DNA of 64,000 nucleotides, from positions 496,001 to 560,000 of the forward strand of contig NZ_CP038498.1 in assembly GCF_012427845.1 (NCBI RefSeq). Direction: 5' to 3'. Below, in pieces: positions 10,278-19,031 of the stretch; position 1 is the stretch's first letter; every line of letters begins with the position of its first letter. Both the position numbers and the translations under genes were made by a program. The stretch is from Pectobacterium punjabense (GTDB taxonomy: Bacteria; Pseudomonadota; Gammaproteobacteria; Enterobacterales; Enterobacteriaceae). The notes beneath the pieces are model-generated. The model was not told the DNA's origin and did not search any database. It worked only from the letters and a program-made list of their open reading frames with translations.

Positions 10278-11471
10278 TTATGCCGGGAAGTGCAGCCGAT
10301 CAAGCCCGTGACGTAAATCGGTGACTAAGTCATCAATATCTTCCAGACCTATCTGAAGGCGGAGGGTTTCCCCCTCTTTTTTCCAGGTCGTTGCAGTACG
10401 ATATTCCCTACAGTCGAAGGGGATGATCAGGCTCTCAAACCCGCCCCAAGAATATCCCATTCCAAACAGTTGCATACCGTCAAGCATCCGGGTTACTGCG
10501 GTTTTACTGAAGGCTGGATCGAGAACAAAGGAAAATAATCCTGACGATCCAGTAAAATCCCGTTTCCAGATCTCATGCCCCGGGCAGCTTGCAAACGCAG
10601 GATGAAGAATGGCTTTTACTTCAGACTGCTGGGCAAGCCAGTGAGCAATTTTCAGCGCCCGATCTTCTGCCTCTTTTAGGCGGATGTGCAGTGTCCTTAA
10701 CCCACGTAAGGCAAGGAAACAATCTTCTGCGCCAGGCAGCATCGCCATGCTGTCGTAGGTTGCACGCAACGCCGGCCACGTTTCCGCATTCGCACTCACC
10801 ATCCCCATCAACAAGTCAGAGTGGCCACTGAGATATTTTGTTCCTGCCTCTACGGAGATATCACAGCCATGGCGATGAGCCTGGAAAAACAACGGCGTTG
10901 CCCAGGTGTTGTCAATAATCGTTTTGATATTCCTGTTACGCGCGATGTTGGTTATTAATGGAACATCCTGAATCTCAAAGGTCTGGGAGCCAGGTGACTC
11001 CAGGAAAATAGTTGTAGTTTCTGGGCGGATCAGTTCACAAATTCCTTCTCCTACCATTGGATCGTAGTACGTGGTCGTGACACCAAACTTTTGTAATGTG
11101 AGATCGCAGAAGTTTCGTGTTGGCCGGTAAACAGAATCCGGCATTAGCAGATGGTCGCCTGCCTTAAGCGTCGCCAGTAATGCTAACGCGACAGCACCGA
11201 GGCCTGAAGGCGACATGACTGTCCCGGCTGCCCCCGCTAGTTCAGTCCAGGCATCTTCCAGGTTTTTAATTGTTGGTGTACCCAGTGTGCCGTAAGCAAA
11301 GGCAGCCCGGTTATTTTCCAAGTCTTCGACGGTCTCAAATACAACGGTTGATCCTCTGTAGACAGGGCTATTAACAAATCCATGCTGTTCACGCGTATCT
11401 CGCCCCAGTTGCGTTAAGCGGGTTGATAACTTTAGGAACTGGCTGTTCGTATTTTTCATATTTACGTCCAT
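10278..11471 (-). CDS. metC: Cystathionine beta-lyase (PLP-dependent C-S lyase)
   Basis: Cleaves cystathionine to homocysteine, pyruvate and ammonia; MetC enzymes also desulfhydrate cysteine. The 397-residue protein shows the Cys/Met-metabolism PLP fold: SPSGLGAVALAL near residue 90, IIDNTWATPLFFQ with the cofactor Asp, and the Schiff-base Lys in EAGTKYLSGHSD. C-terminal GYSWGGFESL and RLQIGLED complete the family pattern. It lies 29 bp downstream of a CyuP-like transporter on the same strand, so the pair is probably an operon for uptake and cleavage of a sulfur amino acid. An additional metC elsewhere in the genome is likely; this one sits in island sequence. Confidence 0.85.
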   Translation of the reverse strand: MDVNMKNTNSQFLKLSTRLTQLGRDTREQHGFVNSPVYRGSTVVFETVEDLENNRAAFAYGTLGTPTIKNLEDAWTELAGAAGTVMSPSGLGAVALALLATLKAGDHLLMPDSVYRPTRNFCDLTLQKFGVTTTYYDPMVGEGICELIRPETTTIFLESPGSQTFEIQDVPLITNIARNRNIKTIIDNTWATPLFFQAHRHGCDISVEAGTKYLSGHSDLLMGMVSANAETWPALRATYDSMAMLPGAEDCFLALRGLRTLHIRLKEAEDRALKIAHWLAQQSEVKAILHPAFASCPGHEIWKRDFTGSSGLFSFVLDPAFSKTAVTRMLDGMQLFGMGYSWGGFESLIIPFDCREYRTATTWKKEGETLRLQIGLEDIDDLVTDLRHGLDRLHFPA

Positions 11472-11500
11472 TATTTATGATCTCGACTGCAAGACCACGA

Positions 11501-12772
11501 TTACTCTACAAATTTTAAGAAAGGAGAGATGCACAGAAGGATGCCATAAAAAGCAACATAGTAATTCTTACTGGCACGCAAGTTTTCCAGTGCAGGTACT
11601 TTTTTCACAAGATAAAAAGGAATTAAACAGGCCACGAGGCCAAATACTGGGCCGGCAATTTGCATGAGTAGCATCACTGAGAAATTAAAACGTACCCAAA
11701 CCCAGAGGAATATGACAATCGTAAAGGCAATAACTGTAGATAGTAACCCTCTATTAATATCTCCGTTACCAGAAAGACGTGAGATCATATTTACTACCAA
11801 TCCCATGACGGCTTCCTTAAACCCCAGGTAAATACTAAAAAATGCAGTTAATATTGCAAAAATATTCAGCGTGACGGAGAGAATATTCACCATATTCCCT
11901 GGCATAATTTGCGAGGCAAGAGCCAGAGCAGAGATGTTTTGATCCAGTGCCGATACGGCTTCTTCTTTGGTTATGGCAAAACTAAAGGAGAATGCGAAGA
12001 ACAGTACGCTTATCACCAGCACGATGTAGGCAATACGTGTGGCGCGAATCGCCCGGATTGACGCAATCACAGGATTTGACTCAACCTTTCGATAAGCGAT
12101 GTTCATTGGGTTGAGGATCTGAACAAATAGAATGGAAAATAGTGTAAATGGCAATGTCAGTAGGACATCACGAAGAAAAGCCATGACAGGAGGGAATGCA
12201 GATATATTGCTAAAACTCCAGTGAGGGGCCATCACTATTCCCAGGAAGACAATAACCGCAACCTTAAAGAAAATCATTGGTCCAGAAATTCGGAAAAGCC
12301 ATCTTTCTCCTTGATTAGCAACCAATACCATTATTCCTAATACAATCAAAGGATACCATGCTGTTTTAGATAAAAATGACTCGGTGATGTGATAACTGTG
12401 AAGATATGCAGCGCTATCATTTACCAAGCTCATTGCATAATTAAGAATACCCATTAACAGCATTAAAAAATAAGCAATCCCTAGCAACCCCCCCCAGTTT
12501 TTCCCTAGGTATTGCGTAATAATTTCGGCATAACTGTCACAGGTTTGAGTCTGAGTTAATGTTTTAAGGTATAAATCCTGCAGCCAGTAGACTGCTGGGT
12601 AACTCAATCCTATCGATGCAACAAACACCCAAATACCTTTTACGCCTGCTTGTATTGGCATATAAATAATACCTGCACCTATCGCCATACCGATGCACAG
12701 TACAACCCATCCGAGATCATAGGCCGTGAATGGCACCCTGACCTTAATCATTGCTTTTTCAATATTTATCAT
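11501..12772 (-). CDS. HAAAP-family amino acid permease, CyuP-like
   Basis: Inner-membrane amino acid/proton or sodium symporter of the hydroxy/aromatic amino acid permease family, 423 residues with about 11 TM helices. It resembles E. coli CyuP (YhaO), a cysteine transporter: DLGWVVLCIGMAIGAGI, YLGKNWGGLLG, NISALALASQ and NIFAILTAFFSIYLGFKEA occupy equivalent places. The downstream C-S lyase supports a sulfur amino acid substrate such as cysteine or cystathionine; that is inference. The upstream LysR gene on the same strand (178-bp gap) is a likely regulator. Confidence 0.8.
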   Translation of the reverse strand: MINIEKAMIKVRVPFTAYDLGWVVLCIGMAIGAGIIYMPIQAGVKGIWVFVASIGLSYPAVYWLQDLYLKTLTQTQTCDSYAEIITQYLGKNWGGLLGIAYFLMLLMGILNYAMSLVNDSAAYLHSYHITESFLSKTAWYPLIVLGIMVLVANQGERWLFRISGPMIFFKVAVIVFLGIVMAPHWSFSNISAFPPVMAFLRDVLLTLPFTLFSILFVQILNPMNIAYRKVESNPVIASIRAIRATRIAYIVLVISVLFFAFSFSFAITKEEAVSALDQNISALALASQIMPGNMVNILSVTLNIFAILTAFFSIYLGFKEAVMGLVVNMISRLSGNGDINRGLLSTVIAFTIVIFLWVWVRFNFSVMLLMQIAGPVFGLVACLIPFYLVKKVPALENLRASKNYYVAFYGILLCISPFLKFVE

Positions 12773-12949
12773 TATTTTAAACCTCTCAAAAGAGAAGTAT
12801 ATTTATGGCGTCAGATAAACCATAAATACTCTCGTAGGGACATCGCCATTACAGAAAAATATTCTCCTGTACTCCTATTCTTTAACGAAGCGATCGGCAA
12901 GACAATCATGTTTCCATGATAACGATAGTGAATTGTGACCCGTGGTGTG

Positions 12950-13918
12950 TTATCGCTTAAACTGTGAATAGGATTCACATATATTGTCGTCAGCGATCAG
13001 CGCGTCATCACATTTTTTCCGCAACGTCTTTTTCAGAAAGTCGATAAAGCGCCCCGTACTTTTGCCGCCCTGCGATGAAGGGGAAATTATTGCCTGCAAG
13101 CGATGTGTAACGCCCGGATCATGTTCGGGCAACACACGTATCAACTTGCCGGAATCGACATAATGGCTAACAAGATAATTCGGAAGGCAGGCAACTCCTC
13201 CATGCGCTAGTGCTCTTTGCAGCAGCAACAGGCTTGAGTTGCACGAAAAATGAGGAACCACTCTTACCGTTTCACTCTTTCCCCTGTGGTGAAAAGTCCA
13301 TCGCCCTTCACTGGTCATTTGTGGATAAACTAGGCATTGATGGAAGCGTAAATCTGCTGGCGTGCTAATGGGAGGATGGCGCTTCAGGTACACCGGTGAA
13401 GCACAATAAAACCAGCTGATATCCATTAAACTCTCATCATTTTCTCCACTCTGTGAGGCTTCCGAGGAAATCCTTAACGCAATATCAAACTCATCTCGTG
13501 CAAGATTAATAATCCGATCGTCGAGAGTGACATGGATACCGATCCCTGGATGCAAACTCTGAAACTCACCTGAAATCCGCGGAATATGCATACAGCCAAA
13601 GGCAACCGAACAACTGATCCGTAGAGTTTCTGTTTGCACATTGCTGGCATAGTTTCCCGCGGCTAGCCCTTCAATGTCTGTAAGAACGCGATGAGCTACC
13701 TGCAGTATTCGTCGTCCACTTGCAGTTAACTGAAATGGGCGCGTTTCACGGGAAATAAGCTCGTTTCCAACCACGCTTTCGAGCTGAGTAAGGCTTTTGC
13801 TCACCGCAGAGGGCGTTAGCCCCAACTCTCTTGCTGCCCTTGACAAATTTCCTGTTTCAGCAACTTTAATAAGTACCTGAAACTGATTCAGATATCCAGA
13901 CAGATTGGGCGTATTCAT
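12950..13918 (-). CDS. LysR-family transcriptional regulator
   Basis: 322 residues. The N-terminal winged HTH (about 10-70) contains NLSRAARELGLTPSAVSKSLTQLE, followed by a periplasmic-binding-like effector domain (about 95-300). It lies on the same strand just upstream of the CyuP-like permease and the C-S lyase, a less common arrangement than divergence for LysR but enough to propose control of that pair. The 178-bp gap to the permease leaves room for an operator. Confidence 0.85.
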   Translation of the reverse strand: MNTPNLSGYLNQFQVLIKVAETGNLSRAARELGLTPSAVSKSLTQLESVVGNELISRETRPFQLTASGRRILQVAHRVLTDIEGLAAGNYASNVQTETLRISCSVAFGCMHIPRISGEFQSLHPGIGIHVTLDDRIINLARDEFDIALRISSEASQSGENDESLMDISWFYCASPVYLKRHPPISTPADLRFHQCLVYPQMTSEGRWTFHHRGKSETVRVVPHFSCNSSLLLLQRALAHGGVACLPNYLVSHYVDSGKLIRVLPEHDPGVTHRLQAIISPSSQGGKSTGRFIDFLKKTLRKKCDDALIADDNICESYSQFKR

Positions 13919-14003
13919 CTATTTTCTCTCCTCAGTTCATAGCGTTCAGCAATGACCATGATATCAAGGTAAGCGTAGTGGGAGACGTATTGACGGTCGT
14001 AGA

Positions 14004-14072
14004 TTATTCAGTTGGCAGTACAACGCGCCACGGCAGCAGTTCGCTCACGCGATTGTCTGCGCGGACAAGGTA
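14004..14072 (-). pseudogene. Possible IS66-like transposase C-terminal tail
   Basis: A short minus-strand frame ends RADNRVSELLPWRVVLPTE and a stop. This resembles the C-terminal NRI.ELLPW block of IS66 transposases. The frame upstream (to 14210) does not continue the family. About 500 bp on both sides (13919-14490) have no intact gene. The match is short and may be chance. Confidence 0.3.
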
Positions 14073-14490
14073 TGACATTTTTGATGCCAAGGATGATGCG
14101 AGGATCGATGTTAAATTAACAGCCTCGCTTTTGGTTGCTGTATTTATGGTGGCTGGATACTGGGCATGAAGCTGCCTTATGCCGTCATTCTGGTACAGAT
14201 TGCGGCACATCCTTTCTGTCAGGCGTGGTACATTGATCTCCAGAAACCCTCACTCAGCTTTAACCTTTTTCCTTCATCACATTCTCACAGGTATTTTACG
14301 TGCTGTCGCTGCGCGGGTCGGAACGCTATGACTATTTAGACCAGCGATCTGAGCGGGTTCAACTACTATAAATATAAAATTCCGTATTTTAACCGCCGAC
14401 TTGATTCGCAGCTTTACTATATGGTGAACTAAGCTGAATAAAGTATTCACTGAATGGTCTCTGACAGTCATGTGCATCTATATTCTAGAA

Positions 14491-15393
14491 TTACCGTCTC
14501 AGGCCTGTTTTTTCCAGCGATTCACGAAAGCCGACAGGTGTCAGCCCAACGCAGCTTTTAAAAAATTTTACGAAGTGGGTTGGTTCATCAAATCCTAGTA
14601 GCTGGCTGATGAAGTTTACCGAAGCAGGCGTGTGTGCCAGTAACCTCTTGGCCTCCAGACAGATACAGTCAGAAAGGTATGACTTTGCGCTGCAGCCAGC
14701 AATCGCGGTAGTAGCACGCGTCAGACTCTTACTGGAGCAATTCATTGCTTTGGCATACTGATTAACCTGATGCCAGGCTCCTAAATTTTCTTCAATCAGG
14801 TGAGTAAACTGCCTGAAACGCTGATGATCCCGTGTTTCCTCAGAAGACGTCCTTTCCTTCTGTTTGCTCAGCATACTAAGGCGGGTGATAAGCGCCCCCA
14901 ACTGATGATACAAAAGTTGGTTCAGACACAACTGTTCAGTACAGTTCCGTATATCAGCAGACATCTGACGTACGGCGTGTTCAATCGTGAAAAAATTGTC
15001 TCCTGTAAGTGCTAAGCTGTTAATCTGCCTAATATCCTTGCTGAGAGTGCTCTGGAATGTTGACCGCAGCGGCGGCAATATTTCAGACCTGAACAATATC
15101 AGCCACCCATCCCAGTCGTTTCCGTTGCCAAGATGATGTACTTGCCCTGGCCTTATCATAATCAGCGTGCCTGGACGGCAGTCTACGGGACTACAGTCAA
15201 TCATCTGACAAACAGTTCCGTTGGTCACCAGTAGCATCATGTAGAAATAATATTTACGGCTACCCGATAACTGGCTAGGGTGAACACGTTTCCTTAACTC
15301 TGACATTCTGAATATTTCCATGTCGTGAGATGGATATTTTTCAGGTTTATAGTTGAGTGAGGCAACGCTGGTACCATTACGTGTATCGTGCAT
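14491..15393 (-). CDS. AraC-family transcriptional regulator
   Basis: 300 residues with an N-terminal cupin-like sensor (RPGQVHHLGNGNDWDGWLI around residues 80-100) and a C-terminal AraC HTH (about 205-295) ending in the standard LLGFDEPTHFVKFFKSCVG and TPVGFRES. The gene is divergent from the alpha/beta hydrolase gene with a 187-bp gap, so it is the natural candidate to control it. Ligand unknown. Confidence 0.85.
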   Translation of the reverse strand: MHDTRNGTSVASLNYKPEKYPSHDMEIFRMSELRKRVHPSQLSGSRKYYFYMMLLVTNGTVCQMIDCSPVDCRPGTLIMIRPGQVHHLGNGNDWDGWLILFRSEILPPLRSTFQSTLSKDIRQINSLALTGDNFFTIEHAVRQMSADIRNCTEQLCLNQLLYHQLGALITRLSMLSKQKERTSSEETRDHQRFRQFTHLIEENLGAWHQVNQYAKAMNCSSKSLTRATTAIAGCSAKSYLSDCICLEAKRLLAHTPASVNFISQLLGFDEPTHFVKFFKSCVGLTPVGFRESLEKTGLRR

Positions 15394-15580
15394 CTTTCAC
15401 CTTTAGCAACGGGGGCAGAGAGTTGGCACAGTGCCAGCCTGCTTATGGTATACCTGTCCAATTTAAGCATTATCTCGTCTGATTTATATCGTGTCGACGA
15501 GAAGTAAACCATGTATTTTCATCGTCAGAGCCACACTCATCCATCCAGTTTTACTGATAGTTCAACAGGAGAACATCCCG

Positions 15581-16381
15581 ATGCCTTATGCTCATAGTTT
15601 TGACGGCACTGCTTTATGGTACGACGTGCGAGGCCATGGAGGCGGAGTACCTGTTTTATTGATTGCAGGTAATGGTTGTGACCACTCAGTGTGGAACTAT
15701 GTCATTGATGATTTTTCAGCCGAAAGGCCGGTAATTGTATATGATCATCGTGGAACCGGTAAAAGTGGAAGTAATTTTACAGGTGCGTGGTCAACACGGG
15801 ATTTTGCGCGCGACGCCTTTGCAGTACTTCAGGCTGCTGGCGTTGCACGAGCTCATGTTTACGGGCACTCAATGGGGGGACGCGTGGCGCAGTGGTTTGC
15901 CGTGGACAGACCTGATGCGACCGGAGCTCTTATTATCGGAGCCTCGTCTGTCGGAGGAAAACAGGGCATCCCCCGCTCAGCGGAGGCAACAAAAGCGATG
16001 AAAGAAAACGATACCATCACCCTGCAAGCCCTGTGTTATCCGAAATCTTGGTCCAAAGAGCATCCAGAACAGGCCATGTCTGGTGCACCAAATCCGCACG
16101 ATATGAATACTTTTTTATGGCATATGCGCGCATCTGAAGAACATGACTCGTGGGATATTGCTCTATCCATTACATCCCCAACACTTGTAATACATGGAAG
16201 CGAAGACGGTATTACCCATCCCGGTAATTCGGAAATCCTAGCGGCCAGAATACCGACGGCTCGATTGTTAATTGTAGACAAAAGTAAGCATGTTTACTGG
16301 GCGGATCATCCGGAAGTGCACCATACCGTTTCAGCGTTTATGAAAGAAACTGAAAGGGGGGGCGTTCCATCAGCCGATTGA
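15581..16381 (+). CDS. Alpha/beta-fold hydrolase
   Basis: 266-residue soluble hydrolase. The nucleophile elbow is VYGHSMGGRVAQ (GHSMG). An oxyanion-type stretch GNGCDHSVWNYV follows strand 3, and the Asp/His partners lie in HGSEDGITHPGN and KSKHVYWADHP. The ATG at 15581 with AGGAG 10 bp upstream is preferred over the open frame back to 15491. No substrate can be assigned. Its stop is only 5 bp from the stop of the convergent Gp2-like gene, so the two transcription units meet there. Confidence 0.85.
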   Translation: MPYAHSFDGTALWYDVRGHGGGVPVLLIAGNGCDHSVWNYVIDDFSAERPVIVYDHRGTGKSGSNFTGAWSTRDFARDAFAVLQAAGVARAHVYGHSMGGRVAQWFAVDRPDATGALIIGASSVGGKQGIPRSAEATKAMKENDTITLQALCYPKSWSKEHPEQAMSGAPNPHDMNTFLWHMRASEEHDSWDIALSITSPTLVIHGSEDGITHPGNSEILAARIPTARLLIVDKSKHVYWADHPEVHHTVSAFMKETERGGVPSAD

Positions 16382-16386
16382 GCGCA

Positions 16387-16998
16387 TCAACGCTGACTGC
16401 ACCCAAACGACCGTTCTTCCCTGCAATACGATTTGGTTCGCTGTTTGGCGAAGTAGCTCACTCTGAACGTCAGTCGATCATAAATCGTTTGATAATCTTC
16501 AGTGTTGATATCCAGATAATAGAGAGGGCTTTTAGGGAAGTGTACCAGCGTCCGGTAGCTTGGTTGGTTACTAAGACCTAACCCACTCAGCCATGCTGTT
16601 TGTATCAACGATGCTAGCCCCGTTCCGCTTTCGTCATACCTTCCCAGGCTGCTGAAGGTGTCTTTGTTGACGAACAAGACAACATGATAATGGGATTTTC
16701 GGTTTTCCTCTCCAACTTCGCGTACCCAGAGATGACGTAAATGGCAGGGGTATGTCCGTGTCCCTTGTTTCTGCTTACTTCGATATCGTGCTTCAATCTT
16801 TGCATCCAGTGATTCAATGAAACGGGACATCAAGCCCTGGCGTGCATTGAATTCATCGTCTGGCAAGCGTAAATCTACCCTTATTGCCATGGTGCGCGGA
16901 TGCTCGGCCACTGCGTTATTTATCACGCTAATCATGCGTTGCAGATAAGCCTCATTGAACGGAGCTTGGCTCTGATCAATACGAATGTTATCTATCAT
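16387..16998 (-). CDS. Inovirus Gp2-type / YagK-YfjJ domain protein
   Basis: 203 residues matching the YagK/YfjJ C-terminal family, also called inovirus-type Gp2, found in P4-like satellites and thought to be related to rolling-circle replication initiators. Visible blocks are RVDLRLPDDEF, LWVREVGEENRKSHYHVVLFVN (with the conserved HYHV), and the ending VSYFAKQRTKSY. It is the last gene of a minus-strand module starting at alpA (18619). An HUH-like role is family inference; a partner Tyr is not obvious. Confidence 0.8.
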   Translation of the reverse strand: MIDNIRIDQSQAPFNEAYLQRMISVINNAVAEHPRTMAIRVDLRLPDDEFNARQGLMSRFIESLDAKIEARYRSKQKQGTRTYPCHLRHLWVREVGEENRKSHYHVVLFVNKDTFSSLGRYDESGTGLASLIQTAWLSGLGLSNQPSYRTLVHFPKSPLYYLDINTEDYQTIYDRLTFRVSYFAKQRTKSYCREERSFGCSQR

Positions 16999-17495
16999 GG
17001 TTTTTCACTTATAAGATTGCTACAGGCAGGGCATAGCCTTACCCGTAGTGGCCTGATTAATGGGTTGAGTGATTTGCAGGGATAGTGCTGAAGTAGCAGT
17101 AAGAGGAATTACACCTGTATTATGCGAATGACCACCTGCCTGGTTACCAGTGATAGATAATTTAATTATATCATATAGTTAATAATACCAATCCGTCATC
17201 AAGCACACCCGATTGATACCTGTGGCGTATGGTGTTACCCGAGAAAATCAGGTTAATTTTTACTCCGAAGTTATCCTGCTCATACTATGGCCTGTTAACG
17301 TACCAAAACGTCTGAAGACGATTCGGTACGTGTTATGTTTGAGAAGCCTCTGTAGAGCCTGTATTTCAGCCTTTCAGGCAATTATATTTCCCTGCTGTAA
17401 ATGCCTGTCTTGCACAGTGAACACTGTTTCTTCCCCCGGTAGTGGCTACCACACATTGTGCATCGCCAGTGTGTAACCCGCTGAACGGGTGGTAG
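16999..17495. other. 497-bp gap in the CP4-57-like module
   Basis: A Cys-rich plus-strand frame at 17213-17476 is open but has no ribosome-binding site and no family resemblance. AT-rich sequence around 17155-17195 may hold a promoter for the Gp2-type gene. Short inverted repeats are present (for example GCCTG/CAGGC near 17358-17380), but no function can be given. Confidence 0.4.
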
Positions 17496-17759
17496 CTACG
17501 CAATAAGCCTTTGCAATTGCTTCATATTGGAGGACGTTTGATCCTTTGAGACAAGGTAAGCGCAATGTAATAGCGCTTCGGGATCACCAGCAGTAATGAC
17601 ATGCTCAAACCATACAGGCGACATTACCGTTGCAGGATGAAATATCAACGGACACCGACAGTGATGGCAGCACCACTCATCGTCAGCAGAATCGACCTGA
17701 CGGGCTGCCGCGATTTCACCGATACTCCTCTGTACGATGTGGTATTTTTCTATACGCAT
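17496..17759 (-). CDS. Putative zinc-ribbon protein (87 aa)
   Basis: Small protein with WCCHHCRCPLIFH in the middle and a second Cys/His group in FEHVITAGDPEALLHCAYLV, i.e. CxxC plus H/C spacing of a zinc-binding domain. Similar small zinc-ribbon proteins accompany YfjJ-type genes in enterobacterial P4-like islands. AAGGTG lies just before the ATG at 17759. It sits between the Gp2-type gene and an unknown 165-residue gene on the same strand. Function unknown. Confidence 0.65.
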   Translation of the reverse strand: MRIEKYHIVQRSIGEIAAARQVDSADDEWCCHHCRCPLIFHPATVMSPVWFEHVITAGDPEALLHCAYLVSKDQTSSNMKQLQRLIA

Positions 17760-17803
17760 AGCCCACCTTCACAATGGCTGGGTGGCTTCAATGTAATCCT
17801 TCG

Positions 17804-18301
17804 TCAGCGTTGCCAATCCTCGGTAATTTTCTTGTCGTGCTGATATCCACTTTTTAACTCATCAGCGTCAGGCAAGTGTAGTGAATACCATTCATCCAAA
17901 TCGCTACCAGTGATGAGATCACACCAGCACAGCAGTATTAGGGCATGACGCATCTCCGGTTGCGTATGCAATCGGAATAGCATTTTTAATTGTTCTGTCA
18001 GCTTTCTTCTTCCCAACCGGCAACATTCACTGAATAGCACGCCTGGAAGCAAGGGGTAATCAATATGCTTAATCAGTTGAGGAATAATATTGCAATCTAC
18101 TACCTGCTCTGTGCGTATAACCTGGAGCAGATATTGTGGAATAACAATAACGGATATGTTGCCATCTTCTTGCTGGCATGATGCAATCGTCAGCTTGTGC
18201 CACAGTGTTATCGACTGTTGAAATAATCCATGGCACAGGTTTAGTCGGGTAAAATCATCAAGCCAAGTTTGATAATGATTAAGTAGTGGAGTCTTTTTCA
18301 T
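17804..18301 (-). CDS. Hypothetical protein (165 aa) of the AlpA module
   Basis: I do not recognise a family. The protein is mainly helical by composition, rich in Leu, Cys and His (SECCRLGRRKLTEQL; LILLCWCDLITGSDLDEWY), without a signal peptide or TM helix. The start at 18301 has GAAGGG upstream on the minus strand. It lies 44 bp upstream of the zinc-ribbon gene in the same direction, so the two are probably cotranscribed from the alpA side. Confidence 0.6.
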   Translation of the reverse strand: MKKTPLLNHYQTWLDDFTRLNLCHGLFQQSITLWHKLTIASCQQEDGNISVIVIPQYLLQVIRTEQVVDCNIIPQLIKHIDYPLLPGVLFSECCRLGRRKLTEQLKMLFRLHTQPEMRHALILLCWCDLITGSDLDEWYSLHLPDADELKSGYQHDKKITEDWQR

Positions 18302-18406
18302 CGTTATTTCCCTTCAATGCTGGATTTCAGGCAGCAGAAAACCGCCGCTGGCGCGGATAATGGTAATAGCTGACTAAAAAGGTGTTATTAGTGGATAAAA
18401 GGAGGG

Positions 18407-18619
18407 TTAGCGTTGCTTACGAGATTTGGCAATGCTCTCTTGTAGCCAGGCCTCAATCTCACTCTTTAGCCAACGGGAACTTCGGCCAAATTTAACGGGC
18501 GCAGGGAAATCGCCATCCTGAATCAACTTATAAAACCACTTATCCGTCATCTCAGTGAGGGCGGTGATAAATTTCATATCGATAAACTGATCTTCCAGTA
18601 AGGTCGGTTGCGTTGCCAT
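18407..18619 (-). CDS. alpA: AlpA-family transcriptional activator (excisionase-like)
   Basis: 70-residue winged HTH protein. MKFITALTEMTDKWFYKLIQDGDFPAPVKFGRSSRWLKSEIEAWLQ spans the whole domain (shown here as one family match, residues about 14-60). AlpA proteins activate P4/CP4-57 integrase expression and promote excision. Here the integrase is about 13 kb away at 4221. The gene reads away from yfjP and towards the Gp2 module, and GGAG precedes the ATG. Confidence 0.9.
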   Translation of the reverse strand: MATQPTLLEDQFIDMKFITALTEMTDKWFYKLIQDGDFPAPVKFGRSSRWLKSEIEAWLQESIAKSRKQR

Positions 18620-19031
18620 GTTGGTATTCTCCGGCTGGTAAATAGATATCAGAGCCGGGGATTTTGCTTACCTGCCGACTCCGCTATACCAACTGACCCA
18701 TCTGTAAAAATATTGTGACCCAGTGACAGTGTCCTTGTCATGGGAGGCACCTCACTGTGATGCGACCTCCTACTCAACAGGTTGCACCATTCTTTACATC
18801 AAGATTACAAGCGCCACCATCGCCATTTATATGCGAAAAAATGGGCAAACTGACTGCTGGCTTCCACAGGAAGCTTTAACTAAAAACCCGAAAAAACATC
18901 ATTTAACTCATTGATATTAAATAATTTAATCATATTGTTATTAACTTTTTTAAGCTCAGAGTATGATACATCTACTGTATGCGTATCTTACCCACTCAGT
19001 TACGGGTATTGGTTATGACATGTGATAAAGC
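18620..19031. other. Divergent control region between alpA and the AT-rich gene
   Basis: About 410 bp without a supported gene; a short plus frame at 18723-18914 has no start context. The part from 18890 becomes strongly AT-rich. Promoters for alpA (minus) and for the gene at 19032 (plus) must lie here, but none matches consensus well enough to call. Confidence 0.4.

Noticed and set aside
13978..14169. 63-codon plus frame right of the LysR gene
   Set aside because: Poor start context and it overlaps a better minus-strand IS66-like tail; treated as decayed sequence.
17213..17476. Cys-rich 87-codon plus frame
   Set aside because: No ribosome-binding site, no family resemblance and composition unlike a real small protein.
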